This document shows, in pieces, positions 20,399 to 29,716 of a DNA stretch of 64,000 nucleotides. The notes under the pieces are model-generated. The model ran no database searches. It was not told the origin of the DNA and was given only the letters and a program-made list of their open reading frames with translations. Both the position numbers and the translations under genes were made by a program. Source of the DNA: Terrisporobacter glycolicus ATCC 14880 = DSM 1288 (GTDB lineage Bacteria > Bacillota > Clostridia > Peptostreptococcales > Peptostreptococcaceae); the NCBI RefSeq assembly GCF_036812735.1, contig NZ_CP117523.1, positions 3,534,001 through 3,598,000 of the forward strand. Reading direction: 5' to 3'. Every line of letters starts with the position of its first letter. Within the stretch, counting starts at the first letter, position 1.

Positions 20399-20721
20399 TT
20401 AATCTATTAAATTTAAAGACTCTACCATTTTCATATTTTTAAGCTTGTAGAACATAACTACATTTATAAATATGCTTAAAATTATGGTTAGTACAGCTAC
20501 TATAAAATAACTACTTCTATCTATAACTATATCAGACATCATAGACTTAATTTCCACAGTAGCCATAATGAGTTGATGCAATATAGTTCCAAGACCTAAT
20601 CCTACTATAGTCCCTATAACTGTTGAAATTATATCCATGGAGTAGATAGAATAAATCCCTTCTACTCCCAAAACAACTATTTCCACAACAGAAAAGAATC
20701 TTTATTTAGAACCCTCTTCAT
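20399..20721 (-). pseudogene. Remnant of an FtsX-type ABC permease, internally deleted
   Basis: The C-terminal 95 codons (up to 20686) match the end of a large FtsX/MacB-like permease: two hydrophobic segments and the typical finish FYKLKNMKMVESLNLID. Immediately after the ATPase stop, an ATG at 20721 opens a reading frame MKRVLNKDSFLLWK that resembles the start of such permeases but stops after 14 codons, in another frame. Intact permeases of this group have several hundred to about 800 residues. The simplest reading is a large internal deletion with frameshift that kept both ends. No separate ribosome site precedes the 95-codon part, and transport activity is presumably lost. Confidence 0.7.
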
Positions 20722-20722
20722 A

Positions 20723-21427
20723 CTACCACTCTATGTTTTCAACTTGTGTTGGTTTTTCATTGATAGTAATTGAACTAATTTTTCCATTTTTAACTTTTAT
20801 AACTTTGTCACCCATAGGCGTTAACGCCAAGTTATGAGTAATTATTATTACCGTCATTTTCATCTTTTTACAAGTATCTTGTAAAAGCTTTAGTATGGCT
20901 TTTCCTGTATTATAATCTAAAGCGCCTGTTGGTTCATCACATAATAACAACTTTGGGTTCTTTGCTAAAGTTCTTGCAATGGCTACTCTCTGCTGTTCTC
21001 CTCCAGATAACTGTGCAGGAAAGTTATTTTTCCTATGACTAAATCCTACCGCTTCCATTACTTCATCTATATTTAATGGATTTTTACAAATTTGTGTGGC
21101 AAGTTCCACATTTTCACGTGCTGTTAAATTTTGTACTAAATTATAAAATTGGAATACAAAGCCAATACTATATCTTCTATAAGTGATTAATTCTTTAATA
21201 GTATATTTATTAATTTCATTATTATCTACAATAATTTGACCACTAGTGGGACTGTCCATTCCTCCAAGAAGATTTAATATGGTACTTTTTCCGGCACCAC
21301 TAGCGCCAGCAATTACAACAAATTCACCCTTACTTACTGTAAAGTCTACTCCACTTAAAGCTTCTATATTAACTTCACCCATTTTATATATTTTTTTAAC
21401 ATCCCTAAATTCAATATAATCCCTCAC
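20723..21427 (-). CDS. ABC transporter ATP-binding protein (MacB/LolD-like)
   Basis: 234-residue ABC ATPase of the MacB/LolD/FtsE group that normally pairs with an FtsX-type permease. Walker A is GASGAGKST (residues about 41-49), the Q-loop lies in FVFQFYNL, the signature is LSGGEQQR, Walker [13 protein letters not shown], and the H-loop IIITHN. All catalytic residues are present, so the protein should still hydrolyse ATP. Its only neighbour permease is a deletion remnant starting one base after its stop. The system is probably inactive unless the ATPase serves another permease. No decay is visible in the ATPase gene itself. Confidence 0.9.
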   Translation of the reverse strand: MRDYIEFRDVKKIYKMGEVNIEALSGVDFTVSKGEFVVIAGASGAGKSTILNLLGGMDSPTSGQIIVDNNEINKYTIKELITYRRYSIGFVFQFYNLVQNLTARENVELATQICKNPLNIDEVMEAVGFSHRKNNFPAQLSGGEQQRVAIARTLAKNPKLLLCDEPTGALDYNTGKAILKLLQDTCKKMKMTVIIITHNLALTPMGDKVIKVKNGKISSITINEKPTQVENIEW

Positions 21428-21504
21428 TGATGCCTCTCAATTCTATGAATATTTGTTAATTAATTATATCATATGGCAAATGTATTGTTGTAAATTCATT
21501 TCTT

Positions 21505-23169
21505 CTATATTTCCATTATTATTGGGAATACACTAGGCTTTCTCTTTGTTTTATCATAAAGTAATTGCTCCACAGATTTCTTTACACTTGATTTTAGTAC
21601 TTGCCATTCAATAATTTCATTTGATAAACATTCTTCAATTTTTTCTCTAGATAAATTTTTCATTTCCCTTATTAAATCTTCTGACTCTCTCACATATATA
21701 AATCCTCTAGTAATTATATCTGGCCCAGAAGCTATTTCATAATTTGTTTTATCTATGGCAATTACCACAATAACCATTCCATCTCTAGCAAGATTTCTTC
21801 TATCTCTTAAAACAATGTTACCCACATCTCCAACACCAAGACCATCCACATATAATATTCCTGTGTGAACTCTTTCTGTAGCAGAAGCTCCTTTAGATGT
21901 AATCTCTAGTACTTGACCTGTTTCTAGTGTAAAAATATTTTTTGAGTCCATGCCAAGTTTTTTTGCTAAATCAGCATGATGCTTTAAATGTCTATATTCA
22001 CCATGAACAGGCATAAAGTATTTCGGTTTTACTAGGGTATGAATTAATTTTAATTCTTCTTGATAAGCATGACCAGACACATGGATATCTTCTAAGTCTT
22101 CATAAATAACTTCTACACCTTTTCTAAACAGTTGATTTATTACCCTTGAAATTATCTTATCATTACCTGGAATTGGGGAAGCTGAAATTATGAATAAATC
22201 ATCTTGGTGAATTTCTATTTTTCTATGACTACCAAATGCAATTCTTGAAAGTCCTGCTCCTGCTTCTCCTTGACTACCAGTTGTTATTATAGTTATATTT
22301 TCATCTGGATACCTATTCATATCATCTATATCAATCAATGATTCTGCTGGTATATTTAAATAACCTAGTTCAATTGCTACTCTAGATACATTTTCCATAC
22401 TTCTTCCACTAAAAATAATTTTTCTATTTTCTTTTATTGAGGCATTGGCAATTTGTTGCATTCTGTGAATATTAGAGGCAAATGTAGCCACAATAACCCT
22501 TCCTTTTGCTCCTGAAAATATTCTATTTAAAGTTTCTCCTATGGTTTTTTCTGATAATGAATGACCTGCTCTTTCTATATTTGTACTGTCAGCTAAAAGT
22601 AATAAAACTCCTTTTTTCCCAAGAGTTGAAAATCTATTTAAATCCATAAGTCTTCCATCAATTGGTGTGTAGTCAATTTTAAAATCTCCAGTATGAACAA
22701 TTACTCCTAAAGGAGTTGTTATAGCTAAAGAGCAGGCATCTGCTATGGAATGAGTAGCCTGAATAAATTCTACTTTAATTTTATCCAGATCTACTATATC
22801 TCCACTTTCCACAGGATGAACTGTTACCATATCTTCCATCTTGTGTTCTTCCAATTTATTTTTGACTAATCCTAAAGTAAGCCTAGTTCCATAAATAGGC
22901 ATATTAATTTGTTTTAGTATATAAGGAATAGCTCCAATATGATCCTCATGCCCATGAGTTAAAAATAAACCTTTAATTTTTTCTTTGTTTTCTATTAAAT
23001 ATGTTACATCTGGAATTACTAAATCTACTCCATACATGTCTTCATCTGGGAATGATATGCCACAATCTATAACGATTATTTCATCCTCAAATTCTATAGC
23101 TGTTATATTTTTACCTATTTCTCCTAATCCTCCAATTGGAATTACTTTAACACATCTTATTTTTCTCAT
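21505..23169 (-). CDS. rnj: Ribonuclease J
   Basis: 554-residue metallo-beta-lactamase/beta-CASP ribonuclease with 5'-3' exonuclease and endonuclease activity, central to mRNA decay and rRNA maturation in firmicutes. The zinc motif is THGHEDHIGA (near residue 70). GDFKIDYTP, the beta-CASP region with ATFASNIHRMQQ, MPVHGEYRHLKHHA and the C-terminal SGPDIITRGFIYVRESEDLI are all typical. Length is standard. The ATG at 23169 is chosen because AAGGAG lies seven bases upstream; the longer form would overlap that site. It appears monocistronic. Confidence 0.94.
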   Translation of the reverse strand: MRKIRCVKVIPIGGLGEIGKNITAIEFEDEIIVIDCGISFPDEDMYGVDLVIPDVTYLIENKEKIKGLFLTHGHEDHIGAIPYILKQINMPIYGTRLTLGLVKNKLEEHKMEDMVTVHPVESGDIVDLDKIKVEFIQATHSIADACSLAITTPLGVIVHTGDFKIDYTPIDGRLMDLNRFSTLGKKGVLLLLADSTNIERAGHSLSEKTIGETLNRIFSGAKGRVIVATFASNIHRMQQIANASIKENRKIIFSGRSMENVSRVAIELGYLNIPAESLIDIDDMNRYPDENITIITTGSQGEAGAGLSRIAFGSHRKIEIHQDDLFIISASPIPGNDKIISRVINQLFRKGVEVIYEDLEDIHVSGHAYQEELKLIHTLVKPKYFMPVHGEYRHLKHHADLAKKLGMDSKNIFTLETGQVLEITSKGASATERVHTGILYVDGLGVGDVGNIVLRDRRNLARDGMVIVVIAIDKTNYEIASGPDIITRGFIYVRESEDLIREMKNLSREKIEECLSNEIIEWQVLKSSVKKSVEQLLYDKTKRKPSVFPIIMEI

Positions 23170-23308
23170 GTCTATTCTCCTTTTCATAGTCTAAATCAAT
23201 TTATTTTAAGTAAAAAATTATCCTTATCATATTGTATGTCCTTCTTATTATTTGCAATATATGAATAATTTATATTTTTAAAGTAAAAATATAAATGGAG
23301 GTGATTAA

Positions 23309-23824
23309 GTGGTAAATTTAACTAGCAAAGAAATATTTTTACTAGAAGGTGAAAAATATCAACAACAATTGGTAATAGATAAATATAATAACTATGCTTT
23401 ACAAGCTCAAGATGATTCTCTAAAAAGCCTATTTTTCAACTTAGTTAAAATAGAAGAGAAACATTTAAATATGATTGATGAAATGTTACAAGGAAAAGTT
23501 CCCCAAATTAAAAAAGAAAATATTCATCCATATTATGAAAATAACCCTATTAATTGTAATAATTATATAAATATAGGAAATATTACCTTAACATCTTTAG
23601 ATAATAACATTAGCTATGACGATGGTGACAAAATTATATGTTTCGATGCTTTAACAACAGAAGAACTTCTTCATTCAACATGCAGTGCATCTAGCTTGGA
23701 ATTTGAAAAAACTGAATTCGAAAATATTTTAAAATACATAATTGAGGAAAAATCAGAAAATCTTAAATATCTCAATGATTATATGACTAAAAAAGGAATG
23801 TACAATAATATTATTCATTTTTAA
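23309..23824 (+). CDS. CotF-like spore coat protein
   Basis: 171-residue protein resembling the Coat_F (CotF) family with a ferritin-like helical layout. The N-terminal helix is LTSKEIFLLEGEKYQQQLV, followed by a second helix with VKIEEKHLNMIDEML. The C-terminal half repeats the helical pattern (EELLHSTCSASSLEF, then EKSENLKYLNDYM). The middle (residues about 70-115) is low-complexity, rich in Asn and Ile. It starts with GTG; GGAGGTGATTAA provides a strong ribosome site. Expected in the spore coat or as a small ferritin-fold protein; confidence in the coat assignment is moderate. Monocistronic with a terminator. Confidence 0.65.
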   Translation: MVNLTSKEIFLLEGEKYQQQLVIDKYNNYALQAQDDSLKSLFFNLVKIEEKHLNMIDEMLQGKVPQIKKENIHPYYENNPINCNNYINIGNITLTSLDNNISYDDGDKIICFDALTTEELLHSTCSASSLEFEKTEFENILKYIIEEKSENLKYLNDYMTKKGMYNNIIHF

Positions 23825-23840
23825 TATCTACTTGAAATTA

Positions 23841-23886
23841 AAATGCCATATTAAACAAATCTATTTCGTTTAATATGGCTATATTT
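23841..23886. terminator. Terminator between convergent genes
   Basis: GCCATATTAAAC (23845-23856) pairs perfectly with GTTTAATATGGC (23868-23879), between the CotF-like gene and the convergent M20 gene. Confidence 0.75.
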
Positions 23887-23891
23887 ATAAC

Positions 23892-25076
23892 TTATTTATT
23901 AAAATAAAGTACATTTAATACATGCATAGCACTGCCTATAACCAGGCAACCTTCATCAATATCAAATGTGTCTGTATGAATTAAACTATTTATGCCTTCT
24001 TCTTTATTTCCACAACCTAAATGAAAAAATACTCCTTTACAATTTCCCGTATAAAATGAAAAATCTTCAGCCCCCATAGCAGGATATATTTTTTCCTTAT
24101 AAGCTTCTTTATCCAATAATTTTTCTGTATTAAACTTAATAATATTCACTAATTCTTTATCATTTATAACTGGTGGATAACCCTTATTTTCTATATATAT
24201 ATTACCTTCGCATCCATAAGCCTTTGCTGTATTTTCTACTATGTTTTTTGCTCTATCTACTATGAATTTTTTACTTTCCTCATTTAAAGCTCTAACAGTT
24301 CCACTAATTTCCACATCTTCACATATAACATTTTGAGCTTCTCCTCCAGATATTTTACCTAAGGTCAATACTGCCATAGTAGAAGGAGAAATATTCCTAC
24401 TTATTATACTTTGCAAAGATGTTATAACCTGAGCTGCACAAACTAATGCATCTGTTCCATTTTCAGGATATGCACCATGAGCTCTTTTTCCTTTTATCCT
24501 TATTTTTAAGCTACTTGAGCTAGCATTTAAAGTTCCTTCTTTACATTCAATAAATCCCTTCTCCACATTTGCTTGTACATGTAATCCAAACATATAATCT
24601 ACCTTAGGATTTTCTAAACAACCATCTTTTATTAAATATTTTGCTCCACCAAATCGTTCTTCTGCCCCTTGGAAAAAAAATTTAACATTTACTTTTAATT
24701 CTTCTCTCATTTCATACAAAACTTTACAAGCTCCTATAAGCATAGCTGTATGAGCATCATGTCCACAAGCATGCATAGTTCCCTCATGTTTTGATTTATA
24801 TAGTTTATTATTTTTTTCAATTATTGGTAGTGCATCTATATCAGCCCTTATAGCAATAGTTTTATAAGTTGGTTTTTTTATTATATAAGCTATTATTCCC
24901 CTATGACTTTCAAATTCTTTATATTCAATTCCTATTTCATTTAAGTACTTTTTTATTTTTTCTTTAGTTATATATTCTTCCATGGCAAGTTCGGGTGTTT
25001 CATGTATGTCTCTTCTAATTTTAACTATCCAATCATTCAAATTATTTACTTTATTAATTATATCTTGAAAATTCAT
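23892..25076 (-). CDS. M20 family amidohydrolase (N-acyl amino acid / hippurate hydrolase type)
   Basis: 394-residue di-metal amidohydrolase. IRRDIHETPELAMEE opens the protein, ADIDALPI and HACGHDAHTAML (near residue 104) carry metal ligands, and QGAEERFGGAKYLI has the catalytic glutamates. The lid domain segment GKRAHGAYPENGTDA and the C-terminal AMGAEDFSFYT are also present. Members hydrolyse N-acyl amino acids, N-acetyl-diaminopimelate or indole-acetyl-amino acids; the substrate is not decided by sequence. GGGGGTGATAAT is the ribosome region. It is divergent from the cyclase-family gene across 113 bases. Confidence 0.88.
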   Translation of the reverse strand: MNFQDIINKVNNLNDWIVKIRRDIHETPELAMEEYITKEKIKKYLNEIGIEYKEFESHRGIIAYIIKKPTYKTIAIRADIDALPIIEKNNKLYKSKHEGTMHACGHDAHTAMLIGACKVLYEMREELKVNVKFFFQGAEERFGGAKYLIKDGCLENPKVDYMFGLHVQANVEKGFIECKEGTLNASSSSLKIRIKGKRAHGAYPENGTDALVCAAQVITSLQSIISRNISPSTMAVLTLGKISGGEAQNVICEDVEISGTVRALNEESKKFIVDRAKNIVENTAKAYGCEGNIYIENKGYPPVINDKELVNIIKFNTEKLLDKEAYKEKIYPAMGAEDFSFYTGNCKGVFFHLGCGNKEEGINSLIHTDTFDIDEGCLVIGSAMHVLNVLYFNK

Positions 25077-25189
25077 ATTATCACCCCCGTCATCTATGAA
25101 AATTTCATATATAATATAATTATAGTATAGGACATTGATTATAATTGTTACATTTTGTATATTAGTTTTATATTTTTAAGGAGGTAAAA

Positions 25190-25831
25190 ATGAAAATAAT
25201 TGATTTAACTCATTCTATTGCAAATGATATGACTGTATATCCTGGTGGACCACAACCACAAAACAAAATAATAAGTACTGTAACTGAAAATGGATACAAA
25301 GAAACTGAAATACACATTCGTTCTCACAATGGTACTCATATGGATTCTCCTAATCATGTTTTTGAAGATGGAGTTTCTCTTGATAAAATCGATGTAATCG
25401 ATTTTGTTGGTACTGCAGCTCTTGTTGATTGTTCATCTCTAGGAGAAGGAGATATTATTACTTATGATTTTATTGAAAAAAATAAAGAAGCTATTGATAA
25501 TAGTGAATTTATTGTGTTTAGAACTGATTGGAGTAAATATTGGAATACTGAAAAATATTTAGGTAATTATCCTGTTATAAGCGATGAAGTTGTGGATTTT
25601 ATAATGACTTCTAATAAGAAAGGAATTGCATTTGATACAATTTCCGTAGATCCAATAGATTCCTCTATTTTAGCTAAACACCATCAAATTCTAAAAAATA
25701 ACATTTTAGTATTCGAAAATTTAACTAACTTAGACTTAATAAATAGTAATACTTTTGTATTTTGTGCTTTACCACTTAAATTCGAAAACTCTGACGGTGC
25801 TCCAATAAGAGCAATTGCCATGTTAGACTAA
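25190..25831 (+). CDS. Cyclase family protein (kynurenine-formamidase-like)
   Basis: 213-residue metal-dependent hydrolase of the cyclase (KynB-like) family. The family metal motif appears as SHNGTHMDSPNHVFEDG (residues about 44-60). DLTHSI at the N-terminus, FRTDWSKYW and the ending CALPLKFENSDGAPIRAIA are also typical. Relatives open formamide or lactam bonds, for example N-formylkynurenine, but many are uncharacterised and no tryptophan dioxygenase is nearby. AAGGAGG precedes the ATG. Monocistronic, with a strong terminator. Confidence 0.85.
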   Translation: MKIIDLTHSIANDMTVYPGGPQPQNKIISTVTENGYKETEIHIRSHNGTHMDSPNHVFEDGVSLDKIDVIDFVGTAALVDCSSLGEGDIITYDFIEKNKEAIDNSEFIVFRTDWSKYWNTEKYLGNYPVISDEVVDFIMTSNKKGIAFDTISVDPIDSSILAKHHQILKNNILVFENLTNLDLINSNTFVFCALPLKFENSDGAPIRAIAMLD

Positions 25832-25851
25832 ACTTGTTTTCTAATCAATAA

Positions 25852-25902
25852 AAAAATCAAATTTATATTATATTTATAGCTATATAATATAAATTTGATT
25901 TT
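25852..25902 (+). terminator. Terminator of the cyclase-family gene
   Basis: A 20-base AT-rich stem (AAATCAAATTTATATTATAT with its complement) closes just past the stop and ends in TTTT. Confidence 0.75.
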
Positions 25903-25962
25903 AACTAATTATTTATATCCTCTTTTAACCTTTTATTTTTATGATGTTAATTCTTCATAAAA

Positions 25963-27324
25963 CTATTCTTTAATTATATACAACTTGTGAGTTTTTCTAA
26001 GATACACTAAAATACTAATTAGTAAAGTCCCTTTTACTACGCTACTTAAAGTAATACTCCACCAAACTCCATTTAGTCCAAGTATATCAGGCCTGCAAAG
26101 CAAAATAGCTAATGGTATTCTGCATCCTGTTAGTACAGCTATTATTATGGAAGGTATATAAGTTCTACCCAAACCTTTAAAAATTCCTGCAACTGTTATC
26201 TCTAAGCACATAAATAATTGTGAATATCCTAGAATTTTCAAATAGTCTGTTCCTTGTAAAATGGCTTCTGGCTCATTTATAAAAGCCCTAAATATGAATT
26301 CCCCTAAAAATACTAAAATAGCTGTTGTTAAAGTCCCCCATATAATCACTCCTACTAAAGCATATTTTGTACTTTTATTTATTCTATCAATTTTCTTTGC
26401 TCCATAATTTTGTCCTACAAAACTAGATAATGCAGATGCAAATCCATCACAACTATTCCAAGATATTGATTCAATCTGTGAACCTACTTTTTGCACTGCT
26501 ATGGCAACCGGCCCAAAAGACGCTACTATCACTCCCATTATCATGGAAAAAATAGTGAATAATCCATTTTGAAGTGCCACTGGTGTTCCCAGCACAAATA
26601 AAGTTTTATAATAAGTAAAATCAACTTTTCTAAATAGTTTAATCTTAAAGTGATCTTCTTTATCCTTAGAAATTAAATAAATGAAACATAAGGACACAAT
26701 TATATGTGATGTAATTGTAGCTATGGCAGCACCTGCTACACCCATTTTTGGAAATGGACCTATACCAAATATTAATACTGGATCTAAAATAATATTAGTT
26801 ATTAAACCTATGGTATTTATCTTGAATGGCGATTTACTATTTCCTAAACCTACAAATATTGATGTAAATACAGGGTTTATAAAATAAAACATCATGCCAA
26901 GTCCCACTATAACTAAATATTGTTCAGACATATTAATAACTTCCATATCTCCAAGTTTAAAAAATCCAACAAGAGGTCCTTTAAACAAAATTAAAACTAA
27001 ACCATATAAAAAAGATAAAATCATATTAATCTCAATTGCTGATTTAATATAATATTTAGTGTCTTTTTCATTTTTTTCTCCCACACTTTGGGCAACCTTA
27101 ATTTCTCCGCCTACTTTTGAAATCATAATAAATGCCATGGCAAGCCAAGGATAGAATCCTGCTGTTCCAACTGCTGCCACAGACTTACTGCCTATTTTAC
27201 CAACCCAAATCATATCTATAAGACTGTAGGCTATTTGTATAAAAGCAGTTCCCATTATTGGTAATGATAGCTTCACCAATTTCTCCACAATGTTACCATT
27301 AGTTAAATCAATTTGTTTGCTCAT
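25963..27324 (-). CDS. MATE family efflux transporter
   Basis: 453-residue multidrug and toxin extrusion transporter with 12 predicted membrane helices in two similar halves. The first half opens LSLPIMGTAFIQIAYSLIDMIWVG; the second contains LGTPVALQNGLFTIFSM and SALSSFVGQNYGA. It should exchange cationic compounds for Na+ or H+. The length is typical. GGAG with a short spacer lies before the ATG at 27324. It is downstream of no close partner; the DUF4375 pair lies upstream behind its own terminator. Confidence 0.92.
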   Translation of the reverse strand: MSKQIDLTNGNIVEKLVKLSLPIMGTAFIQIAYSLIDMIWVGKIGSKSVAAVGTAGFYPWLAMAFIMISKVGGEIKVAQSVGEKNEKDTKYYIKSAIEINMILSFLYGLVLILFKGPLVGFFKLGDMEVINMSEQYLVIVGLGMMFYFINPVFTSIFVGLGNSKSPFKINTIGLITNIILDPVLIFGIGPFPKMGVAGAAIATITSHIIVSLCFIYLISKDKEDHFKIKLFRKVDFTYYKTLFVLGTPVALQNGLFTIFSMIMGVIVASFGPVAIAVQKVGSQIESISWNSCDGFASALSSFVGQNYGAKKIDRINKSTKYALVGVIIWGTLTTAILVFLGEFIFRAFINEPEAILQGTDYLKILGYSQLFMCLEITVAGIFKGLGRTYIPSIIIAVLTGCRIPLAILLCRPDILGLNGVWWSITLSSVVKGTLLISILVYLRKTHKLYIIKE

Positions 27325-27368
27325 AACTTCTCCTTGATTATATATTCATTTATTTGCTTTATACCCTT

Positions 27369-27397
27369 AAAATGCCACCCAAATTAGGTGGCATTTA
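27369..27397 (-). terminator. Terminator of the DUF4375 operon
   Basis: AAATGCCACC (27370-27379) pairs perfectly with GGTGGCATTT (27387-27396); the minus strand then reads TTTT. Confidence 0.8.
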
Positions 27398-27404
27398 TAT
27401 GTAA

Positions 27405-28058
27405 TTAATTATTTTCCATTAGTTTTTGTTCTTCTTCCATTTCCTTTAAAATTCTTAATTCTTCCTCACTTAAATCAGAAAAATCAATTATATTATCTCT
27501 AATATAATTTGCTATTAATAATCTTAAATCTGTTTGCTCATATAAATCATTAAATTTAGAAAAGTCAAATTTACTCATAAATAGTGAATATTCTTCTACA
27601 CTTCTCTTGTTTATATGACTTTTTCCCTCTTCAATGTCATTTTTATCAATAAATATTTTATAACTTTCTAATAATTCTAAAGCTTTTACATCTTCAAAAG
27701 CTTTTTCTAAATAATTCATAGTCACATTACTAATACTAAAAAAATATTCCCCTAATCCACCATTTTTCATTTCCGTATCAAACCAAAGTAAAGTATAAAC
27801 ATTTTTATGAGTTATTTTCATATTTTTAAATACTTCTGAATCATTACATCCATAGCCATATTTTAATTCTAAATCATTTTCAACCATACAAATTAAATCT
27901 TCATCATCATAACTTAATACTCTAATGTCACCTTTTTTACCTATCTCTTTTTCTTCAACTTTTCTAGATTTTGATTTACTCTTTATTATTAAAAGTATGA
28001 TTATATTAACTGCCCCTAAAATAACAAGAATTAAAAGTATTTTATTCATAAATGACAT
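27405..28058 (-). CDS. Membrane-anchored DUF4375-like protein
   Basis: 217 residues. One transmembrane helix (about residues 5-26) is followed by a basic KSKSKSRK stretch, placing the rest on the cytoplasmic side. The soluble part resembles DUF4375 (DMP19-like): the TLLWFDTEMKNGGLGEYFF region (about 99-117) is its characteristic core, with ALELLESYKIF after it. The function of this domain is not established; in other bacteria DUF4375 proteins act in immunity or regulation. GGGGGG stands six bases before the ATG. It forms an operon with the small membrane gene 21 bases upstream. Confidence 0.6.
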   Translation of the reverse strand: MSFMNKILLILVILGAVNIIILLIIKSKSKSRKVEEKEIGKKGDIRVLSYDDEDLICMVENDLELKYGYGCNDSEVFKNMKITHKNVYTLLWFDTEMKNGGLGEYFFSISNVTMNYLEKAFEDVKALELLESYKIFIDKNDIEEGKSHINKRSVEEYSLFMSKFDFSKFNDLYEQTDLRLLIANYIRDNIIDFSDLSEEELRILKEMEEEQKLMENN

Positions 28059-28079
28059 AGTATACCCCCCTTATATATT

Positions 28080-28298
28080 TTAACTAAAGTTATTAAAGCA
28101 TAACAATGTTAAACTAATCATTAATATACCAATTATTATTCCTATTACAGCTACTATCTTTGCTTCTTTATATAATTTTTTCTTATGCTTTATTTCATAA
28201 GAAAAACAATAAATTAAAAAAATTAATCCACACAATATAAGCATGCCACCTATAGTACCTATAAAGAATGTTGTCATAATAGAGTTTTTATTTTGCAT
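28080..28298 (-). CDS. Small two-helix membrane protein, unknown
   Basis: 72-residue protein that I do not recognise, with two hydrophobic helices (about residues 9-30 and 43-66) joined by a basic loop (SYEIKHKKKLYKEAK). The positive loop predicts it to lie inside the cell with both ends outside. GGATGTG precedes the ATG weakly. It is followed after 21 bases by the DUF4375-like membrane protein and the two probably work together or are at least co-expressed. Confidence 0.6.
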   Translation of the reverse strand: MQNKNSIMTTFFIGTIGGMLILCGLIFLIYCFSYEIKHKKKLYKEAKIVAVIGIIIGILMISLTLLCFNNFS

Positions 28299-28472
28299 TT
28301 TTTCACATCCTCATATTTTTTCTATTAAAATAATTATATTATACTTCTTCTTTATTTTGAAATATAAACTTATAATCCTACAAATATTTTATCATCTATA
28401 ACAACAAATATATATTTTGCTATAATTATTTTATACTAGTTTTTATAAATTATATCTTTGGAGGAATATAAA

Positions 28473-29711
28473 ATGATAAGCTTTGAAGAGCAATTCGGAA
28501 TTAACGTGATTTCAACACCTATGAACAATCATAATTTGCCTCTATTTTTAAATGAAGAAGTATCTGACAAAGTAAGAAATTTTCACTCATCAATTAGCAA
28601 CTATGAAGTAACACCTCTTGTATCTTTAAATAATTTGGCTAAAAAATTAAATATTAAAAAAATTTATGTCAAAGATGAATCTTATAGATTTAATTTGAAT
28701 GCTTTTAAAGGTTTAGGCGGTTTATATGCTATTTTTAAAATAGTATGTGAAAAACTAAACCTAGATGATAACAAAACAACTTTTGAAGATTTGCAAACCC
28801 CTAAAATAAAAGAATGTTTGAAAGATATGGTATTTATAACTGCCACAGATGGAAACCATGGTAAAGGTGTGGCATTTGCTGCATCAAAATTAGGATGCAA
28901 ATCTATAGTTCTTATGCCAAAAGGAACTGTAGAAGTTAGAGCTGATGCAATTCGACAAGTTGGCGCTTATGAAGTAACTATTACAAATCTTAATTATGAT
29001 GATGCTGTAAGAAAAGCTGCTACGTTAGCTGAAGAAAATAATTGGTATCTAGTTCAAGATACAGCTTGGGATGGATATGAAGATGTGCCTAATTTTATTA
29101 CCCAAGGATATACAACAATGGCAAATGAAGCTTATGATCAATTACAAGAATACGGTGTCGAAAAGCCAACGCACTTATTTTTACAAGCTGGTGTAGGGTC
29201 CATGGCTGGAGGAGTTTTAGGATACTTTGCAAATAAGTATAAAGGTAATCCTCCTATTACCATAATTGTAGAACCTAAAACTGTAGCCTGTATTTATAAA
29301 TCTGCTCTTTTTAATGATGGAAATCCTCATGCAGTTACTGGAGATTTACAAACTATAATGGCAGGCTTAAATTGCGGTGAACCAAATACTGCTACTTGGC
29401 CTATTCTTAGAGATTTTGCATCTTTTTATGCTGCGTGTCCTGATTATGTAACTGCTAGGGGCATGAGAGTTTTAGCCTCTCCTATTGAAGATGATAAAAA
29501 AATTATTTCTGGAGAATCTGGAGCAGTTGGTATTGGACTACTATCTTTATTAATGGAAAAAGATGAATTAAAAGAAATAAAAGAAGCTATGAATTTAAAT
29601 TCTGATTCAGTAGTTTTAATATTTAATACAGAAGGCAATACTGACCCTATAGGATATGATGAAATAATTTATGATGGTAGAAATCCAAGTTCATTTGTGG
29701 AAAGAAGGTAA
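28473..29711 (+). CDS. dpaL: Diaminopropionate ammonia-lyase
   Basis: 412-residue PLP enzyme of fold type II that converts D- or L-2,3-diaminopropionate to pyruvate and ammonia. The PLP lysine is in FNLNAFKGLGG (near residue 74), preceded by KDESYRF; TATDGNHGKG is the phosphate-side loop. LVQDTAWDGYEDVPNFI and LQAGVGSMAGGVLGY, with EPKTVAC, are diagnostic for this subfamily against threonine dehydratase. The ATG at 28473 follows GGAGGAATATAA; the upstream TTG lies inside the ribosome site. It forms an operon with the deacylase-like gene five bases downstream. It would allow use of diaminopropionate, or removal of it as a toxic D-amino acid. Confidence 0.92.
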   Translation: MISFEEQFGINVISTPMNNHNLPLFLNEEVSDKVRNFHSSISNYEVTPLVSLNNLAKKLNIKKIYVKDESYRFNLNAFKGLGGLYAIFKIVCEKLNLDDNKTTFEDLQTPKIKECLKDMVFITATDGNHGKGVAFAASKLGCKSIVLMPKGTVEVRADAIRQVGAYEVTITNLNYDDAVRKAATLAEENNWYLVQDTAWDGYEDVPNFITQGYTTMANEAYDQLQEYGVEKPTHLFLQAGVGSMAGGVLGYFANKYKGNPPITIIVEPKTVACIYKSALFNDGNPHAVTGDLQTIMAGLNCGEPNTATWPILRDFASFYAACPDYVTARGMRVLASPIEDDKKIISGESGAVGIGLLSLLMEKDELKEIKEAMNLNSDSVVLIFNTEGNTDPIGYDEIIYDGRNPSSFVERR

Positions 29712-29716
29712 TTACA

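Noticed and set aside
20399-20686. A 95-codon membrane protein gene
   Set aside because: It reads as the C-terminal end of an FtsX-type permease without a ribosome site; treated as part of a pseudogene.
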